Shown: in pieces, positions 9,194 through 18,738 of the stretch | Layout: each line of letters begins with the position of its first letter | Numbering within the stretch: position 1 is the stretch's first letter | From: an uncultured Cohaesibacter sp. | GTDB taxonomy: Bacteria > Pseudomonadota > Alphaproteobacteria > Rhizobiales > Cohaesibacteraceae | Direction of reading: 5' to 3' | DNA length: 64,000 nt | NCBI RefSeq assembly: GCF_963678225.1 | Contig: NZ_OY782764.1 | Location: 3,229,001 to 3,293,000 of the forward strand | Program-made: the position numbers and the translations under genes | Notes under the pieces: generated by a model | Told to the model about the DNA's origin: nothing | The model's database searches: none | The model's input: the letters and a program-made list of their open reading frames with translations, nothing else

Positions 9194-9775
9194 CTAGTGA
9201 GATACCAGTCCCGCAAAGCCCATGAAGGACAAGGAAAGAAAGCCTGCGGTTAGAAAGGCAATCGGGGTGCCCTTGAACAGGGTCGGAACATCGGCCAGCT
9301 TGATGCGTTCCCGAAGGCCGGAAAACAGGATGAGAACCAGAGAGAAGCCGAGAGCTGATCCCAACCCAAACAGAACGCTCTCAAATAAGGTATGGTCTTC
9401 TTGAATATTGAGCAGAGCCACGCCAAGCACCGCGCAGTTGGTGGTAATCAGCGGCAAGAAGATACCAAGCCGTTGATGCAAGACCGGCGAGAATTTGTGA
9501 ATGGCCATTTCCGTAAATTGCACAATGGCCGCGATCAGCAAAATCAGGGTCAGAATGCGCAGATACTGAAGCCCCAGTGGCTCAAGGATCAGCGTTTCGA
9601 CAACCCACGCAGCCGTTGATGCCAATGTCAGCACAAAAGTGGTCGCAAAGCCCATGCCGAGTGCTGCTGACAATTTGTTTGATACGCCCATGAAGGGGCA
9701 CAGGCCGAGAAACTTGACCAGCACCACATTGTTGACCAGCGCCGTTTCCAGAAGGATCAGCAGTGTATGTTCCAT
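9194..9775 (-). CDS. rnfA: Rnf electron transport complex subunit RnfA
   Basis: A 193-residue integral membrane protein, the exact length usual for RnfA. Signatures are [18 protein letters not shown] near residue 15 and [14 protein letters not shown] near 98. It is the first gene of the minus-strand rnf operon, 49 bases before rnfB. The frame is open 40 codons further upstream, but homology starts at 9775 and the putative sigma-54 promoter at 9824-9839 lies inside that extension, which rules out the longer start. Confidence 0.94.
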   Translation of the reverse strand: MEHTLLILLETALVNNVVLVKFLGLCPFMGVSNKLSAALGMGFATTFVLTLASTAAWVVETLILEPLGLQYLRILTLILLIAAIVQFTEMAIHKFSPVLHQRLGIFLPLITTNCAVLGVALLNIQEDHTLFESVLFGLGSALGFSLVLILFSGLRERIKLADVPTLFKGTPIAFLTAGFLSLSFMGFAGLVSH

Positions 9776-9823
9776 GTGGTCAATCCATTCGCCTTGGTTG
9801 AATAACAGGTTTGATGGAGAGAT

Positions 9824-9839
9824 TGCATCAACCATGCCA
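9824..9839 (-). promoter_or_regulatory. putative sigma-54 -24/-12 promoter of rnfABCDGEH
   Basis: Read on the minus strand this is TGGCATGGTTGATGCA, with GG and GC exactly ten bases apart. It matches TGGCACG-N4-TTGCW at all but two positions. It would start a transcript near 9813, giving a 38-base leader before rnfA. Confidence 0.6.
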
Positions 9840-9961
9840 AACAAGAGGCTTGGCTTAACCAAAGCTGCAAACGGGCTGATTTCTGCCGGTGCCAACTGTG
9901 CAGGCCGGTTCGGTCAATTCTGATGCATTTGCTACAATATTGCGCGAGTGACGTGCTGTAT

Positions 9962-9977
9962 TGTCGCAAATACGACA
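9962..9977. promoter_or_regulatory. NifA upstream activator site between rnfA and nifL
   Basis: TGTCGCAAATACGACA is a perfect TGT-N10-ACA NifA binding site with additional dyad symmetry. It lies about 75 bases upstream of the predicted nifL start of transcription and about 157 from that of rnfA, so one site may serve both directions. Confidence 0.85.
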
Positions 9978-10017
9978 ACCAAGCCGCGCAAAACGGCACG
10001 AACCTGCCAAATTGCAT

Positions 10018-10034
10018 TCGGCACGCTTGTTGCA
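10018..10034 (+). promoter_or_regulatory. sigma-54 -24/-12 promoter of the nifL-like/nifA genes
   Basis: The sequence TCGGCACGCTTGTTGCA carries GG (10020-10021) and GC (10032-10033) ten bases apart and matches TGGCACG-N4-TTGCW except for the first T. Transcription would begin near 10045, implying NifA autoactivation. Confidence 0.75.
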
Positions 10035-10076
10035 TCATCCTTTTGTATGGATTTGATATGGAAGCGACAGACCGCC

Positions 10077-10907
10077 ATGACAGAACAACTCGCAAATCGG
10101 GCTCACGCACCTTTCTACACCGTTGAATGCGCCGCGCGCTGCCAGCTGGTCGAATTCCAGAAACAGGAATATGAGAAAGCCCGCTTGAATGCGGTGCGCG
10201 CCAGAATGGCCGAAACAGAGATGGAGTATCGCACCCGCGAAGTGATCGACGGGGCTCTCTATTTGCTGCAAAAGCCGCTCAATGTCATGACGGCCCTGTC
10301 CAACAATCTGCAACGCACGGGATGCAGCACAAAGGCACCCGGTTGCATGCCTATGGGCTGCGCACTGGATGAGGCTCTTGATTCCGGTCAGGAGGCTGCG
10401 AGGACCTTGAGGCTCTCACTGCCCAACGATAAAAATATCCCGCATACACCAGTCAATATGAACGAAGCGATAAGGGATTGCCTCATCATTTCAGCCGACC
10501 GGATCGATGCCAGCGGCATCGAGGTCGACTGGCGAGCCAGCCCGGAACTGCCGATGATCTACAGTGATGAAATTATCATTCGTGTGCTGCTCCGGATGTT
10601 GCTCGACAATGCCATCAACGCCATAGGGGAGAACGGCGCGACTGCCCGCTCGGTCAGCGTCATATCGCGCGTTGGTGCCGATAGAATGGTTGAAGTCAGT
10701 ATTCAGGATACCGGCCCCGGCATAGACCGGGCCGCCAGAACAAAGGTCTTCGAGCCATTTTATACCGCCTGGCAGTCAGGCCCTCACCATGCCGGTTTGG
10801 GCTTGGCAATCGCCAGACAGATCGTGGCAGACCTGCATGGTGACATCGAGATCCGGGAGAGCAATGTGCGTGGCTCCACCCTCTGTGTCAGCCTGCCTGC
10901 CTGTTAG
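10077..10907 (+). CDS. nifL: NifL-like protein without PAS domains
   Basis: A 276-residue protein resembling only the C-terminal half of NifL. After about 35 unmatched residues there is a helical segment containing EYRTREVIDGALYLLQKPLNV (split here: TREVIDGA and QKPLN), then a GHKL ATPase domain with N box LLDNAINAI (about 180), G1 box DTGPGIDR and G2 box AGLGLAIA. Where a histidine kinase has its His the sequence is QKPLN, so phosphotransfer is not expected, as in NifL. The flavin/heme-sensing PAS domains are absent. It precedes nifA by 25 bases. The start at 10077 is downstream of the predicted transcript start; a longer frame to 9948 is not credible. Confidence 0.7.
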   Translation: MTEQLANRAHAPFYTVECAARCQLVEFQKQEYEKARLNAVRARMAETEMEYRTREVIDGALYLLQKPLNVMTALSNNLQRTGCSTKAPGCMPMGCALDEALDSGQEAARTLRLSLPNDKNIPHTPVNMNEAIRDCLIISADRIDASGIEVDWRASPELPMIYSDEIIIRVLLRMLLDNAINAIGENGATARSVSVISRVGADRMVEVSIQDTGPGIDRAARTKVFEPFYTAWQSGPHHAGLGLAIARQIVADLHGDIEIRESNVRGSTLCVSLPAC

Positions 10908-10932
10908 TCCTCCCTAGAAGATTGCGAGCATC

Positions 10933-12570
10933 ATGAGCATTCAGTGTCCAACGACGTCGGATGAAGTCATCAATCACGAAGATGGTCTATGCCCAAAGCC
11001 CGTCTTTTGTGCTTTCTATCGAAGAGAACTGGAAACCCTTTACAAAGTAAGCCAACTGCTGGGCCGCTCCCTCAATTTGCATGATACGGCACGAGAGGTG
11101 CTGCGATTGCTGCATGAAGAAGGGCGATTGCATTATGGAATGATTTGTCTGCTCGACAAGGAAAGCGGACTGCTACGGATCATCGACATTCATCAGGACG
11201 AAGCCACCTTTACCAAGAATGTCAGCTATTTGCCCGGAGAGGGTATTGTCGGTTCCATCTTGAGCGAAAAGAAATTGATCGTTGTGCCACGCATTGCCGA
11301 AGAGCCGCGCTTTCTGGATCGTCTCGGTGTCTATGATCCGCGCCGCCCCTTTATCGGGGCTCCCATTTTTCTGGGCTCGAATGATCCCGTTGGCGTGTTC
11401 GCTGCGCAACCGAACTATGCGGACAAGTTTCTCGAAGACAATGCCAAACTGATGCAGATGATCGCTTCGCTCATCGGGCAGGCAATCTTGCTGTCCAGCT
11501 CGGTGCAGGAAGAGCAGGAAAAACTGCGCGAAGAACGCGACAGCCTGCGTCGGCGGGTCAAGCGCCAACATGGATTTGAAAATATCATCGGAGAAACCGA
11601 GGCCATGCGGCTGGTGTTCGATCAGGTGCGCATGGTCGCCAAATGGAACACCACTGTGTTGATCCGCGGCGAGAGCGGCACCGGCAAGGAATTGATTGCC
11701 AATGCCATCCATTACAATTCGCCGCGCGCCAATGAACCTTATCTCAAGCTAAACTGCGCCGCTCTGCCGGACAATTTGCTGGAGTCAGAACTATTCGGCC
11801 ACGAGAAAGGAGCCTTTACCGGCGCAACTTCCATGCGCAAGGGCCGCTTTGAACAGGCTGATGGTGGAACGCTGTTTCTTGATGAGATTGGCGAAATCAC
11901 GCCCGCCTTCCAATCCAAGCTTCTGCGTGTCTTGCAGGAGGGCGAATTCGAGCGCGTCGGTGGCAACAAAACCCACAAGGTGGATGTGCGCATCATCGCG
12001 GCCACCAACAAGGATCTGGAAGCTGCCGTGGAAGCGGGAGACTTCCGCGAAGACCTTTATTATCGCCTCAATGTGATGGCTATCCAGATGCCATCTCTCA
12101 AGGATCGTATGGATGACATTCCAGAACTGGCGCGCTTCCTGATTGGCAAGATCAGTCAGCAGCAAGGTCGGCCACTCTCGCTCAAGGATAGTGCTGTGCG
12201 TCTTCTCATGCGACACAGTTGGCCCGGCAACGTGCGTGAGCTGGAAAACTGCCTGGAACGCGCCTCGGTGATGAGCCCAAATGGTATCATCGATCGCGAT
12301 GTGGTTTCTCTCTCCGGTCTGCCGGAAAAGACACTTGTCGGTGTACCGGCTCAACCTTTGCCGCCGGTCTTGAAAACTCCTGCCGCCGAAGAAACGACAT
12401 CGGCGGAGAAGGCCTGGCAGAATGAAGAGCTGGATGAACGCGAGCGGGTGATCGCTGCTCTGGAAGAGGCTGGCTGGGTGCAAGCCAAGGCCGCTCGCCT
12501 GCTGGATATGACGCCGCGCCAGATTGCCTACCGCATCAAGATACTCGGAATCTCGGTCAGACGCATCTGA
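10933..12570 (+). CDS. nifA: NifA, sigma-54-dependent nif activator
   Basis: A 545-residue enhancer-binding protein. It has an N-terminal GAF domain (about 35-195), an AAA+ domain with Walker A GESGTGKE near 240, the sigma-54 contact loop GAFTGA near 300 and Walker [12 protein letters not shown], then a linker and a Fis-type HTH ([20 protein letters not shown] region) at the end. Only one Cys (ENCLERA) is present where oxygen-sensing rhizobial NifA proteins have a four-Cys motif reaching into the linker. This places it in the redox-insensitive class that relies on NifL, consistent with its neighbour. Confidence 0.95.
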   Translation: MSIQCPTTSDEVINHEDGLCPKPVFCAFYRRELETLYKVSQLLGRSLNLHDTAREVLRLLHEEGRLHYGMICLLDKESGLLRIIDIHQDEATFTKNVSYLPGEGIVGSILSEKKLIVVPRIAEEPRFLDRLGVYDPRRPFIGAPIFLGSNDPVGVFAAQPNYADKFLEDNAKLMQMIASLIGQAILLSSSVQEEQEKLREERDSLRRRVKRQHGFENIIGETEAMRLVFDQVRMVAKWNTTVLIRGESGTGKELIANAIHYNSPRANEPYLKLNCAALPDNLLESELFGHEKGAFTGATSMRKGRFEQADGGTLFLDEIGEITPAFQSKLLRVLQEGEFERVGGNKTHKVDVRIIAATNKDLEAAVEAGDFREDLYYRLNVMAIQMPSLKDRMDDIPELARFLIGKISQQQGRPLSLKDSAVRLLMRHSWPGNVRELENCLERASVMSPNGIIDRDVVSLSGLPEKTLVGVPAQPLPPVLKTPAAEETTSAEKAWQNEELDERERVIAALEEAGWVQAKAARLLDMTPRQIAYRIKILGISVRRI

Positions 12571-12690
12571 CCGGGATACCTTCTCCTGCTTTCTGCTTTC
12601 ATAGTGAGCCTTCGGGCTTTCTCCTACAGGCAGATAGAGTAAGGCATTGGTCGGTATGCCACAAAACCTGCCCCACGCCTGACGCGTGAT

Positions 12691-12706
12691 TGTCGGAACT
12701 GCGACA
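12691..12706. promoter_or_regulatory. NifA upstream activator site of nifB
   Basis: TGTCGGAACTGCGACA is a perfect TGT-N10-ACA site, centred about 100 bases before the predicted nifB transcript start. An AT-rich spacer with TTTCAAT (12744-12750), a possible IHF half-site, lies between it and the -24 box. Confidence 0.85.
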
Positions 12707-12772
12707 AAACAAAATATCCTATTCCTTCCTTAAAAAATATATATTTCAATGATATAGTAAAAATTCTTCGTC

Positions 12773-12788
12773 TGGCACAGCCTTTGCA
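12773..12788 (+). promoter_or_regulatory. sigma-54 -24/-12 promoter of nifB
   Basis: TGGCACAGCCTTTGCA has GG (12774-12775) and GC (12786-12787) spaced by ten bases and is a near-perfect match to the sigma-54 consensus. Confidence 0.9.
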
Positions 12789-12835
12789 AATCTTTCTTCA
12801 ACTATGGACCAATGCTGAAGAAAGGATCGGGACCC

Positions 12836-14419
12836 ATGCTGGATGGAATGACGCGGGCGGACAAACAAACCGGATGCACACAAACTTCCTGTGGCAGCTC
12901 CAACGACCATTTGGATCAGATGCCCGACGCCATTCGAGAGCGCGTCAAGAACCATCCCTGCTATTCCGAAGAGGCGCACCATCACTATGCGCGCATGCAT
13001 GTGGCTGTTGCACCCGCCTGTAACATTCAATGCAACTATTGCAATCGTAAATATGACTGCGCCAATGAAAGCCGCCCCGGTGTCGTCTCAGAGCTTTTGA
13101 CGCCGGAACAGGCCGTCCGGAAAACCTTGGCGGTGGCCGCCTCCATTCCGCAGATGACGGTTTTGGGCGTTGCTGGTCCAGGTGACCCGCTCGCCAATCC
13201 GGCGCGCACCTTTGAGACTTTCCGCATGTTGAGCGAACAGGCGCCGGACATAAAGCTTTGTGTCTCGACCAATGGTCTGTCGCTGCCGGACTGCGTGGAT
13301 GAATTGCTGCAATATAATGTTGATCATGTGACCATAACCATCAATGCGGTCGACCCTGAAATCGGGGCCCAGATCTATCCTTGGATCTATTGGAACAACC
13401 GCCGTATGCGCGGGGTTAAAGCTGCCAAGATCCTGATCGAGCGCCAGCAGAAGGGCCTTGAGATGCTCATTGAGCGCGGGGTGCTTGTCAAGGTCAATTC
13501 GGTACTCATACCCGGCGTCAATGATGCGCATCTCAAAGAGGTCAGTCGCGTCATCAAGGCCAAAGGTGCCTTCCTGCATAATGTCATGCCGCTCATCACT
13601 GAACCCGAGCATGGCACTTATTATGGTGTGATGGGCCAACGTGCTCCAACCCAGCAGGAGTTGACCGAACTGCAAGATGCGTGCGGTGACATGAACATGA
13701 TGCGTCACTGTCGTCAATGTCGCGCCGATGCTGTCGGTCTGCTTGGTGAGGATCGTGGCGAGGAATTCACGCTCGACAAGATTGATGCGCTTGATGTCGA
13801 TTATGCTGAGGCAATGGCAAAACGGGCCAAAGTGCAGGCCGATATCGAGGCTGAGCGGCAGCGTCAGAAGGCGCGGCAATCCAGCCTTAAGGAACAGCTC
13901 AAGGCAGCCAATGGCAAAACACTCTTCACCGTCAATGGCCTGACGATGGAGCAACAGGCCCCGCTGGCGTCGGTTGCCTCTGGTGCCGTTGCCGATCGTG
14001 CCGAACAAGGCACATTGCCGAGCGACTTGAGGCCCGTGCAAATGGCGGTGGCCAGCAGTGGGCAGGGGCTGATCAATCAGCATTTCGGTTCAGCCAGAGA
14101 ATTCATGATCTATGAAGTCTCGCCAAAAGGCGCTCGTCTGATAGGTCATCGCAAGACGGCGCAATATTGCACCGGTCCTGTCAACTGCGGAGAGGGCGAC
14201 GCGGCCTTGCCTGAAACCATCGAGATGCTCAAGGGCTGCGAAGTGGTGCTCTGTTCCAAAGTTGGCTTCAAGCCATGGGAGCAGCTGGAAAGCGCAGGGA
14301 TCATCCCCAATGGCGAACATGCCGATGAACCGATCGTTCCCGCTTTGATGGCCGTTTACAAAGAGATGCACACTTCCGGTGCCCTCGGGCCAGATTGTTC
14401 AAAAACCATCAGCGCATAG
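12836..14419 (+). CDS. nifB: NifB, FeMo-cofactor core (NifB-co) synthase
   Basis: A 527-residue radical SAM enzyme that fuses two 4Fe-4S clusters and inserts the central carbide to make NifB-co. The SAM cluster motif CNIQCNYC lies near residue 62; GVAGPGDPLANP and the CRQCRADAVG segment (about 300) are NifB signatures. The last 110 residues form a NifX-like domain (INQHFGSAREFMIYEV). The ATG at 12836 has AAAGGA nine bases upstream; a start at 12812 lacks a ribosome site. It is the first gene of a co-directional run ending with nifQ. Confidence 0.97.
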   Translation: MLDGMTRADKQTGCTQTSCGSSNDHLDQMPDAIRERVKNHPCYSEEAHHHYARMHVAVAPACNIQCNYCNRKYDCANESRPGVVSELLTPEQAVRKTLAVAASIPQMTVLGVAGPGDPLANPARTFETFRMLSEQAPDIKLCVSTNGLSLPDCVDELLQYNVDHVTITINAVDPEIGAQIYPWIYWNNRRMRGVKAAKILIERQQKGLEMLIERGVLVKVNSVLIPGVNDAHLKEVSRVIKAKGAFLHNVMPLITEPEHGTYYGVMGQRAPTQQELTELQDACGDMNMMRHCRQCRADAVGLLGEDRGEEFTLDKIDALDVDYAEAMAKRAKVQADIEAERQRQKARQSSLKEQLKAANGKTLFTVNGLTMEQQAPLASVASGAVADRAEQGTLPSDLRPVQMAVASSGQGLINQHFGSAREFMIYEVSPKGARLIGHRKTAQYCTGPVNCGEGDAALPETIEMLKGCEVVLCSKVGFKPWEQLESAGIIPNGEHADEPIVPALMAVYKEMHTSGALGPDCSKTISA

Positions 14420-14428
14420 GGGTATATC

Positions 14429-14704
14429 ATGTCATATGAAATCACGAACCTTTGCGTCAATTGCCATGCCTGCATGGATGTTTGTCCCTCAGAGGCGATC
14501 AGCGTCGGGCTCAGTCAGTTTGTCATCAACCCCAAGGCTTGCAACCATTGTGAAGGTGACTATGCCCACGCTCAGTGCGGCAGCATTTGTCCGGTTGAGG
14601 GGGCAATCCTTGATGAATTCGGCGAGGCCGTGAACCCGGCTGGCAGCCTGACAGGCATTCCGCCGGAACGTGTCGCGCAACTCGTGGCCGAAGGGATTCT
14701 GTAA
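14429..14704 (+). CDS. fdxN: nif-associated 4Fe-4S ferredoxin, FdxN type
   Basis: A 91-residue ferredoxin with motifs CVNCHACMDVCP (9-20) and CNHCEGDYAHAQCGSICP (about 38-55). The enlarged spacing of the second motif is typical of the FdxN group encoded next to nifB, which donates electrons to NifB and/or nitrogenase. It lies nine bases after nifB and four before the flavodiiron gene. Confidence 0.88.
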   Translation: MSYEITNLCVNCHACMDVCPSEAISVGLSQFVINPKACNHCEGDYAHAQCGSICPVEGAILDEFGEAVNPAGSLTGIPPERVAQLVAEGIL

Positions 14705-14708
14705 GCCC

Positions 14709-15977
14709 ATGTCCTCCACCTTCGCAAGCAAGCCGCCAGAAGAGATTGCACCAGGGGTGAACTGGATCGGGGCGTTCGATCCTGATCTGCGCACCTTCGA
14801 TCTGATCCTCAAGACTGCCAACGGCACCACTTACAACGCCTATGCCATTCAAGGGGCTGATGGGGTGGCCATCATCGATACGGTGAAGGAAGAGTTCGCC
14901 GAGCAATTCTTTGCGCGCCTTGAAGCCGTAACGACCTATGATGCAATCACGGCAGTGGTGCTCAATCATCTCGAGCTTGATCACGCAGGCGCGTTGCCCG
15001 AGTTGATGCGTCGTGCGCCGCATGCTCATATCTATGTCTCGCAACGCGGGCTTAAGTTGCTACAGGCAACGCTGAAGGATGAGCTGGCCAACTATCACTA
15101 TACGCTCACCGACGAAGGTGACACGCTGGATCTTGGCGGGCGCACCGTAAAATTTGTGCTGACACCTTATCTGCATTGGCCTGAAACCAAATGCAGCTTT
15201 CTGGTCGAGGACAGAATTCTATTCTCATGCGATGTGTTCGGCGCGCATTTCTGTGATGAGCGGCTCTATAACGATCTGGTCGGGGATTTCCGCTTCTCCT
15301 TTGAATATTACTTCAAGCATATCATGCGGCCCTTCAAGAAATGGGTGTTGCAGGCCATGGACAAGATCGAGCCATTGGCCCCATTGATGATTGCTCCTTC
15401 ACATGGGCCGATCTTGCGAGAGCGCCCGATGGACTCTGTTAAAAGCTATCGAACGCTTTCTGGTTCCCATTTGCCTAACGAGCTATCCGCCAGAGAGAAG
15501 AGCCTGCTGATCTTCTATATGAGCGCCTATGGTGCCACGGCCGATATGGCGCGCTCGGTTTATGAAGGTGCCAGCAGCATCGAAGGGGTGCGGGTCTCTC
15601 TTTATGATTTGCAAGGCGGAGAGGTCGAACCTTTCGTCGATCTGATCGAGGGTGCCGATGGCATGATCTTTGGCTCGCCAACCATTAATGGGGATGCGGT
15701 CAAGCCCATCTGGGATCTGCTGGCTTCGCTCGTTGCGATTGACACACGGGGCAAGGTCGGGGCGGCTTTTGGCTCGTTTGGCTGGTCGGGCGAAGCCGTT
15801 CCTATGATTGAAGATCGCCTGCGAGGCCTCAAGATGCGCGTTCCGGAAAAGGGCAAGCGCATCAAGTTTCACCCAACAGAACAGGAGCTGGACGATTGTC
15901 GCCAATATGGACAGGCAATCGCCGAACTCCTGGCTGGCAAGGCAAGGCCCAAAGTCATCGACTTTGCCGAACTCTGA
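14709..15977 (+). CDS. fprA: flavodiiron protein (A-type flavoprotein, FprA family)
   Basis: A 422-residue two-domain protein: an N-terminal metallo-beta-lactamase diiron domain with HLELDH near residue 85 (HxExDH ligands) and SCDVFGAH further on, then a C-terminal flavodoxin domain beginning near LLIFYMSAYGATADMA (about 263) with FGSPTING and GAFGSFGWSGEA FMN loops. Such proteins reduce oxygen or NO to protect anaerobic enzymes. Co-transcription with nifB and ferredoxins suggests protection of nitrogenase or redox partnering. The start just after the fdxN stop is preferred to an upstream in-frame ATG within fdxN. Confidence 0.9.
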   Translation: MSSTFASKPPEEIAPGVNWIGAFDPDLRTFDLILKTANGTTYNAYAIQGADGVAIIDTVKEEFAEQFFARLEAVTTYDAITAVVLNHLELDHAGALPELMRRAPHAHIYVSQRGLKLLQATLKDELANYHYTLTDEGDTLDLGGRTVKFVLTPYLHWPETKCSFLVEDRILFSCDVFGAHFCDERLYNDLVGDFRFSFEYYFKHIMRPFKKWVLQAMDKIEPLAPLMIAPSHGPILRERPMDSVKSYRTLSGSHLPNELSAREKSLLIFYMSAYGATADMARSVYEGASSIEGVRVSLYDLQGGEVEPFVDLIEGADGMIFGSPTINGDAVKPIWDLLASLVAIDTRGKVGAAFGSFGWSGEAVPMIEDRLRGLKMRVPEKGKRIKFHPTEQELDDCRQYGQAIAELLAGKARPKVIDFAEL

Positions 15978-15984
15978 CTAGTAA

Positions 15985-16293
<309 letters not shown>

Positions 16294-16384
16294 GCCGATC
16301 AGATCAAAGGCAGAATGCTAGCTGCATAATGGCAACGCCAATACCAGCTTGCCTTTACACTCTACCAAAGAAGGACCAAGTAGA

Positions 16385-16744
16385 ATGCCAAAGATCATAT
16401 TTCAGCATCCAGAATTTGATGAAATGGAAATTTACGCGCCGGCTGGCAGTCATAAGAAGACCGTGTTGGAGTTGGCCAAAGAATACAAGGTTCCCATCCA
16501 TTTTGATTGCGGCGACGGGGAGTGCGGCTCCTGTGTCATCAAGGTCAGCGATATCGATGGCGGTCCGACCCATATGGGCGTTCATATGACGGACAAGGAG
16601 AAGAATGTCCTGCAGGAGCTGGGCAAATTGTCTAAGGATGAGCTTGAAAAAGTCATTGTCAACGATATGCCAAGCGACTGGCGTCTGGCTTGCCAGATGA
16701 TTGTTCGCGATGAGGACATCCGCATCACTTACGAGAGCGCATGA
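16385..16744 (+). CDS. fdxD: nif-associated 2Fe-2S ferredoxin FdxD
   Basis: A 119-residue 2Fe-2S ferredoxin with CGDGECGSCVIKV (about 40-52) and a final ligand in WRLACQMIV (about 103). A 25-residue insertion between them and overall length resemble FdxD of Rhodobacter capsulatus. The start at 16385 has AAGGACC upstream. Its stop overlaps the nifQ start as ATGA, so expression of the two is coupled. Confidence 0.85.
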   Translation: MPKIIFQHPEFDEMEIYAPAGSHKKTVLELAKEYKVPIHFDCGDGECGSCVIKVSDIDGGPTHMGVHMTDKEKNVLQELGKLSKDELEKVIVNDMPSDWRLACQMIVRDEDIRITYESA

Positions 16745-17358
16745 TGTATATCGCAAGAGATGACGGGCTGAATATTATTGAGGACCACAAGGCCAGTATC
16801 GATCATCAGGCGCTCTATGAGCGCTTGATGTCTTGCGCCTGTAATTCCAGAGGCAAGGGCAATACTCCATTTCTTGCGCAAATGCTCGCCAGTTGGATGT
16901 GCGGGCAGGGCGCATTGCCGCGTTTTATGGGCCTTGATGAAGAGACATTCAAGGCCATGATCAGCGGCTCATTTGCCCAGTTCAAAAATGCCGGACTGCA
17001 AACCCGCTGCGACATTGAACCGGACCGCGCAAATGAACTGGAGGATGTCAAAACTCTGTTGCTCGACCATCGCAGCCATCAGAGCGATGAGGAACTATGG
17101 ATCGCCCAGATTGTTGCGACCGGCAGCATGGGCTCGGACCATCTCTGGTCTGATCTGGGATTGTTTGCGCGCAAGAGTCTTGGCGAGATGCTGCTATATA
17201 ACTTTCGCCCACTCGCCGAGCAAAACACAAACAATATGCGCTGGAAAAAATTCTTCTATCGTCAGCTCTGTGCCAAAGAGGGTTTTGTCCTCTGTCGGTC
17301 CCCCAGTTGCGAAACATGCAGTGAATATACTGTCTGTTTCGCTCCGGAAGGCGCCTGA
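16741..17358 (+). CDS. nifQ: NifQ, molybdenum donor for FeMo-cofactor
   Basis: A 205-residue protein. The hallmark C-terminal motif C-x4-C-x2-C-x5-C is intact (CRSPSCETCSEYTVC, about 185-199) and binds a Mo-Fe-S cluster that supplies molybdenum to NifEN/NifH. It closes the nifB run; no clear terminator follows, and the next gene is convergent 24 bases away. Confidence 0.93.
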   Translation: MMYIARDDGLNIIEDHKASIDHQALYERLMSCACNSRGKGNTPFLAQMLASWMCGQGALPRFMGLDEETFKAMISGSFAQFKNAGLQTRCDIEPDRANELEDVKTLLLDHRSHQSDEELWIAQIVATGSMGSDHLWSDLGLFARKSLGEMLLYNFRPLAEQNTNNMRWKKFFYRQLCAKEGFVLCRSPSCETCSEYTVCFAPEGA

Positions 17359-17382
17359 ATAATAGATCTCCATTAACCTTTG

Positions 17383-17796
17383 TCAGACGGCGAAACTGTC
17401 CGCTTCTGGTGCTGCTTTTAAATGGACCGCCAGGGCGTTGTCCATCGTATCTGCATGCAGGTCGAACCAGCGTGGCAGATCCTCGACGAAGGCGCGCCCG
17501 AAATCGAGATTGCCCGCTTGCACCTTTTCATTGATATAGTGCATCTGCTTGAGAACACGTTCGTGCTCTTCGCGATGCTCATCAAACCCTCTGAATCCTG
17601 TTTCTTCCATGAGCTGATCTTCAAGGGCGAAATGCTCTTGCGTATGTTCCAGAAGCTGTATGAACAAGGACTTGAAAATGGATGGGTCTTGCGTTTCACC
17701 CAGCCTGTTTACAATCAAAGTAAATTCCTGATGGACAGAATCCATTTCGTCAACACCCACAAGGTGCCGACCTTCTTCCCACTCTATTAATGTCAT
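17383..17796 (-). CDS. bacteriohemerythrin
   Basis: A 137-residue four-helix diiron oxygen-binding protein. The ligand pattern is visible: H in DSVHQEF, H...E in EHTQEHFALEDQLM, HREEH and HADTMD. It probably buffers or delivers oxygen. It lies 32 bases after the SIR2-like gene on the same strand and would share its NifA/sigma-54 promoter, which suggests a role in oxygen protection during nitrogen fixation. The start at 17796 has a GGGGG tract upstream; six more open codons are less likely. Confidence 0.88.
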   Translation of the reverse strand: MTLIEWEEGRHLVGVDEMDSVHQEFTLIVNRLGETQDPSIFKSLFIQLLEHTQEHFALEDQLMEETGFRGFDEHREEHERVLKQMHYINEKVQAGNLDFGRAFVEDLPRWFDLHADTMDNALAVHLKAAPEADSFAV

Positions 17797-17828
17797 TCTT
17801 GTGCCCCCACACATTAGAATTTTTACAG

Positions 17829-18692
17829 TTATAGCATAGCGTGCGACGAAACGGGAATAGCTGTTTTCTCCAGAAAGTCAGAAACATCCATTTCGATGAT
17901 TTCTATGGTCTTCTTGGTGCAATAGCGGATTTCCTTCGGTGTCGGTTGTTTGATCAGCGCCCAACCGGTTGGAGAGCCTGCATCATACGTGATGTCTGAC
18001 ATGACCATGCGTTCCGTATCGCGAACAAACCGCATGCCCAAAAACAGATATTGTTTTTCTTTGCGATAGCCCTTCAGGAATGAGGGCACACCGAACCCGC
18101 CCATGAGCTCTGTTAGATAGTCGACAAAATCTGCATCAGAAGCGACATAGCTGGCGGTCGGCTCAGGCGAACCGAGCGGCTTGAAAAGGATCGGTAGATC
18201 GTCCTTTAGCTCTTCAGGGCCAATGGGAACATAGCGCTCGCCATCATAACGGTTGATCGTGAATCTGTAATCAGTTCCTCCGATACGGGCGAGCCCACGT
18301 ACGAGATAGTGCGGCGTGCCAGAATAGCTCTGCTGGAGCTGCAAGTCCCGGTTGATGTCGATGACATAAGGTGGGGCCACAGACTTGATCCAGTCATGCA
18401 GCGCCGCACGGCTCCAGTCCTCTGCCTTATAAAGACGTGTGAGAAACTGTTCGATGAAGCGACGGCCGCGTTTCAGTTCGAGATTCATCGCGGCGCGCGG
18501 GAACTCATACATCAGTTTTGGAGCCATCGGGCGGCCCTTGTTCATGGCAAGGATGAGGCTGTCGCTATCGGCGGGCATTGGTTCGCCGCTTGATCGGTTG
18601 CAGGCATCAAACAGCACGCCGGGCCCAAGATAGGGGACGACCTCACCACTACGGATTTTGTCCATTATTTGCTCGATGCTAGCCTGTGTCAT
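17829..18692 (-). CDS. SIR2-like domain protein, nif-associated
   Basis: A 287-residue protein whose N terminus (residues 14-30, including VVPYLGPGVLFDA) resembles the nucleotide-binding loop of SIR2-like proteins. The remainder (YTDYRFTINRYDGERY-like and LFLGMRF segments) matches the pattern of SIR2-like domains where FLG is a second hallmark. Canonical sirtuin catalytic and zinc motifs were not recognised, so it may be an NAD hydrolase/binder or purely structural. It is divergent from nifH. The start at 18692 follows AGGCATGAG and is downstream of a predicted sigma-54 promoter; the open frame up to 18755 is not. Confidence 0.55.
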   Translation of the reverse strand: MTQASIEQIMDKIRSGEVVPYLGPGVLFDACNRSSGEPMPADSDSLILAMNKGRPMAPKLMYEFPRAAMNLELKRGRRFIEQFLTRLYKAEDWSRAALHDWIKSVAPPYVIDINRDLQLQQSYSGTPHYLVRGLARIGGTDYRFTINRYDGERYVPIGPEELKDDLPILFKPLGSPEPTASYVASDADFVDYLTELMGGFGVPSFLKGYRKEKQYLFLGMRFVRDTERMVMSDITYDAGSPTGWALIKQPTPKEIRYCTKKTIEIIEMDVSDFLEKTAIPVSSHAML

Positions 18693-18738
18693 CTCATGCC
18701 TGCCAATCAGTGGTGTTGTTTGCTTTGATTGATAGACA

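Noticed and set aside
4543-9775. The rnf genes as an Nqr-type sodium-translocating quinone reductase
   Set aside because: RnfB with its CGQCGFLGC cluster and two ferredoxin motifs, RnfC with two 4Fe-4S motifs, and RnfH at the end identify Rnf, and the location beside nif genes fits ferredoxin reduction.
9948-10076. N-terminal extension of the NifL-like protein
   Set aside because: The predicted sigma-54 promoter and NifA site lie inside this stretch, and no ribosome site or homology supports translation.
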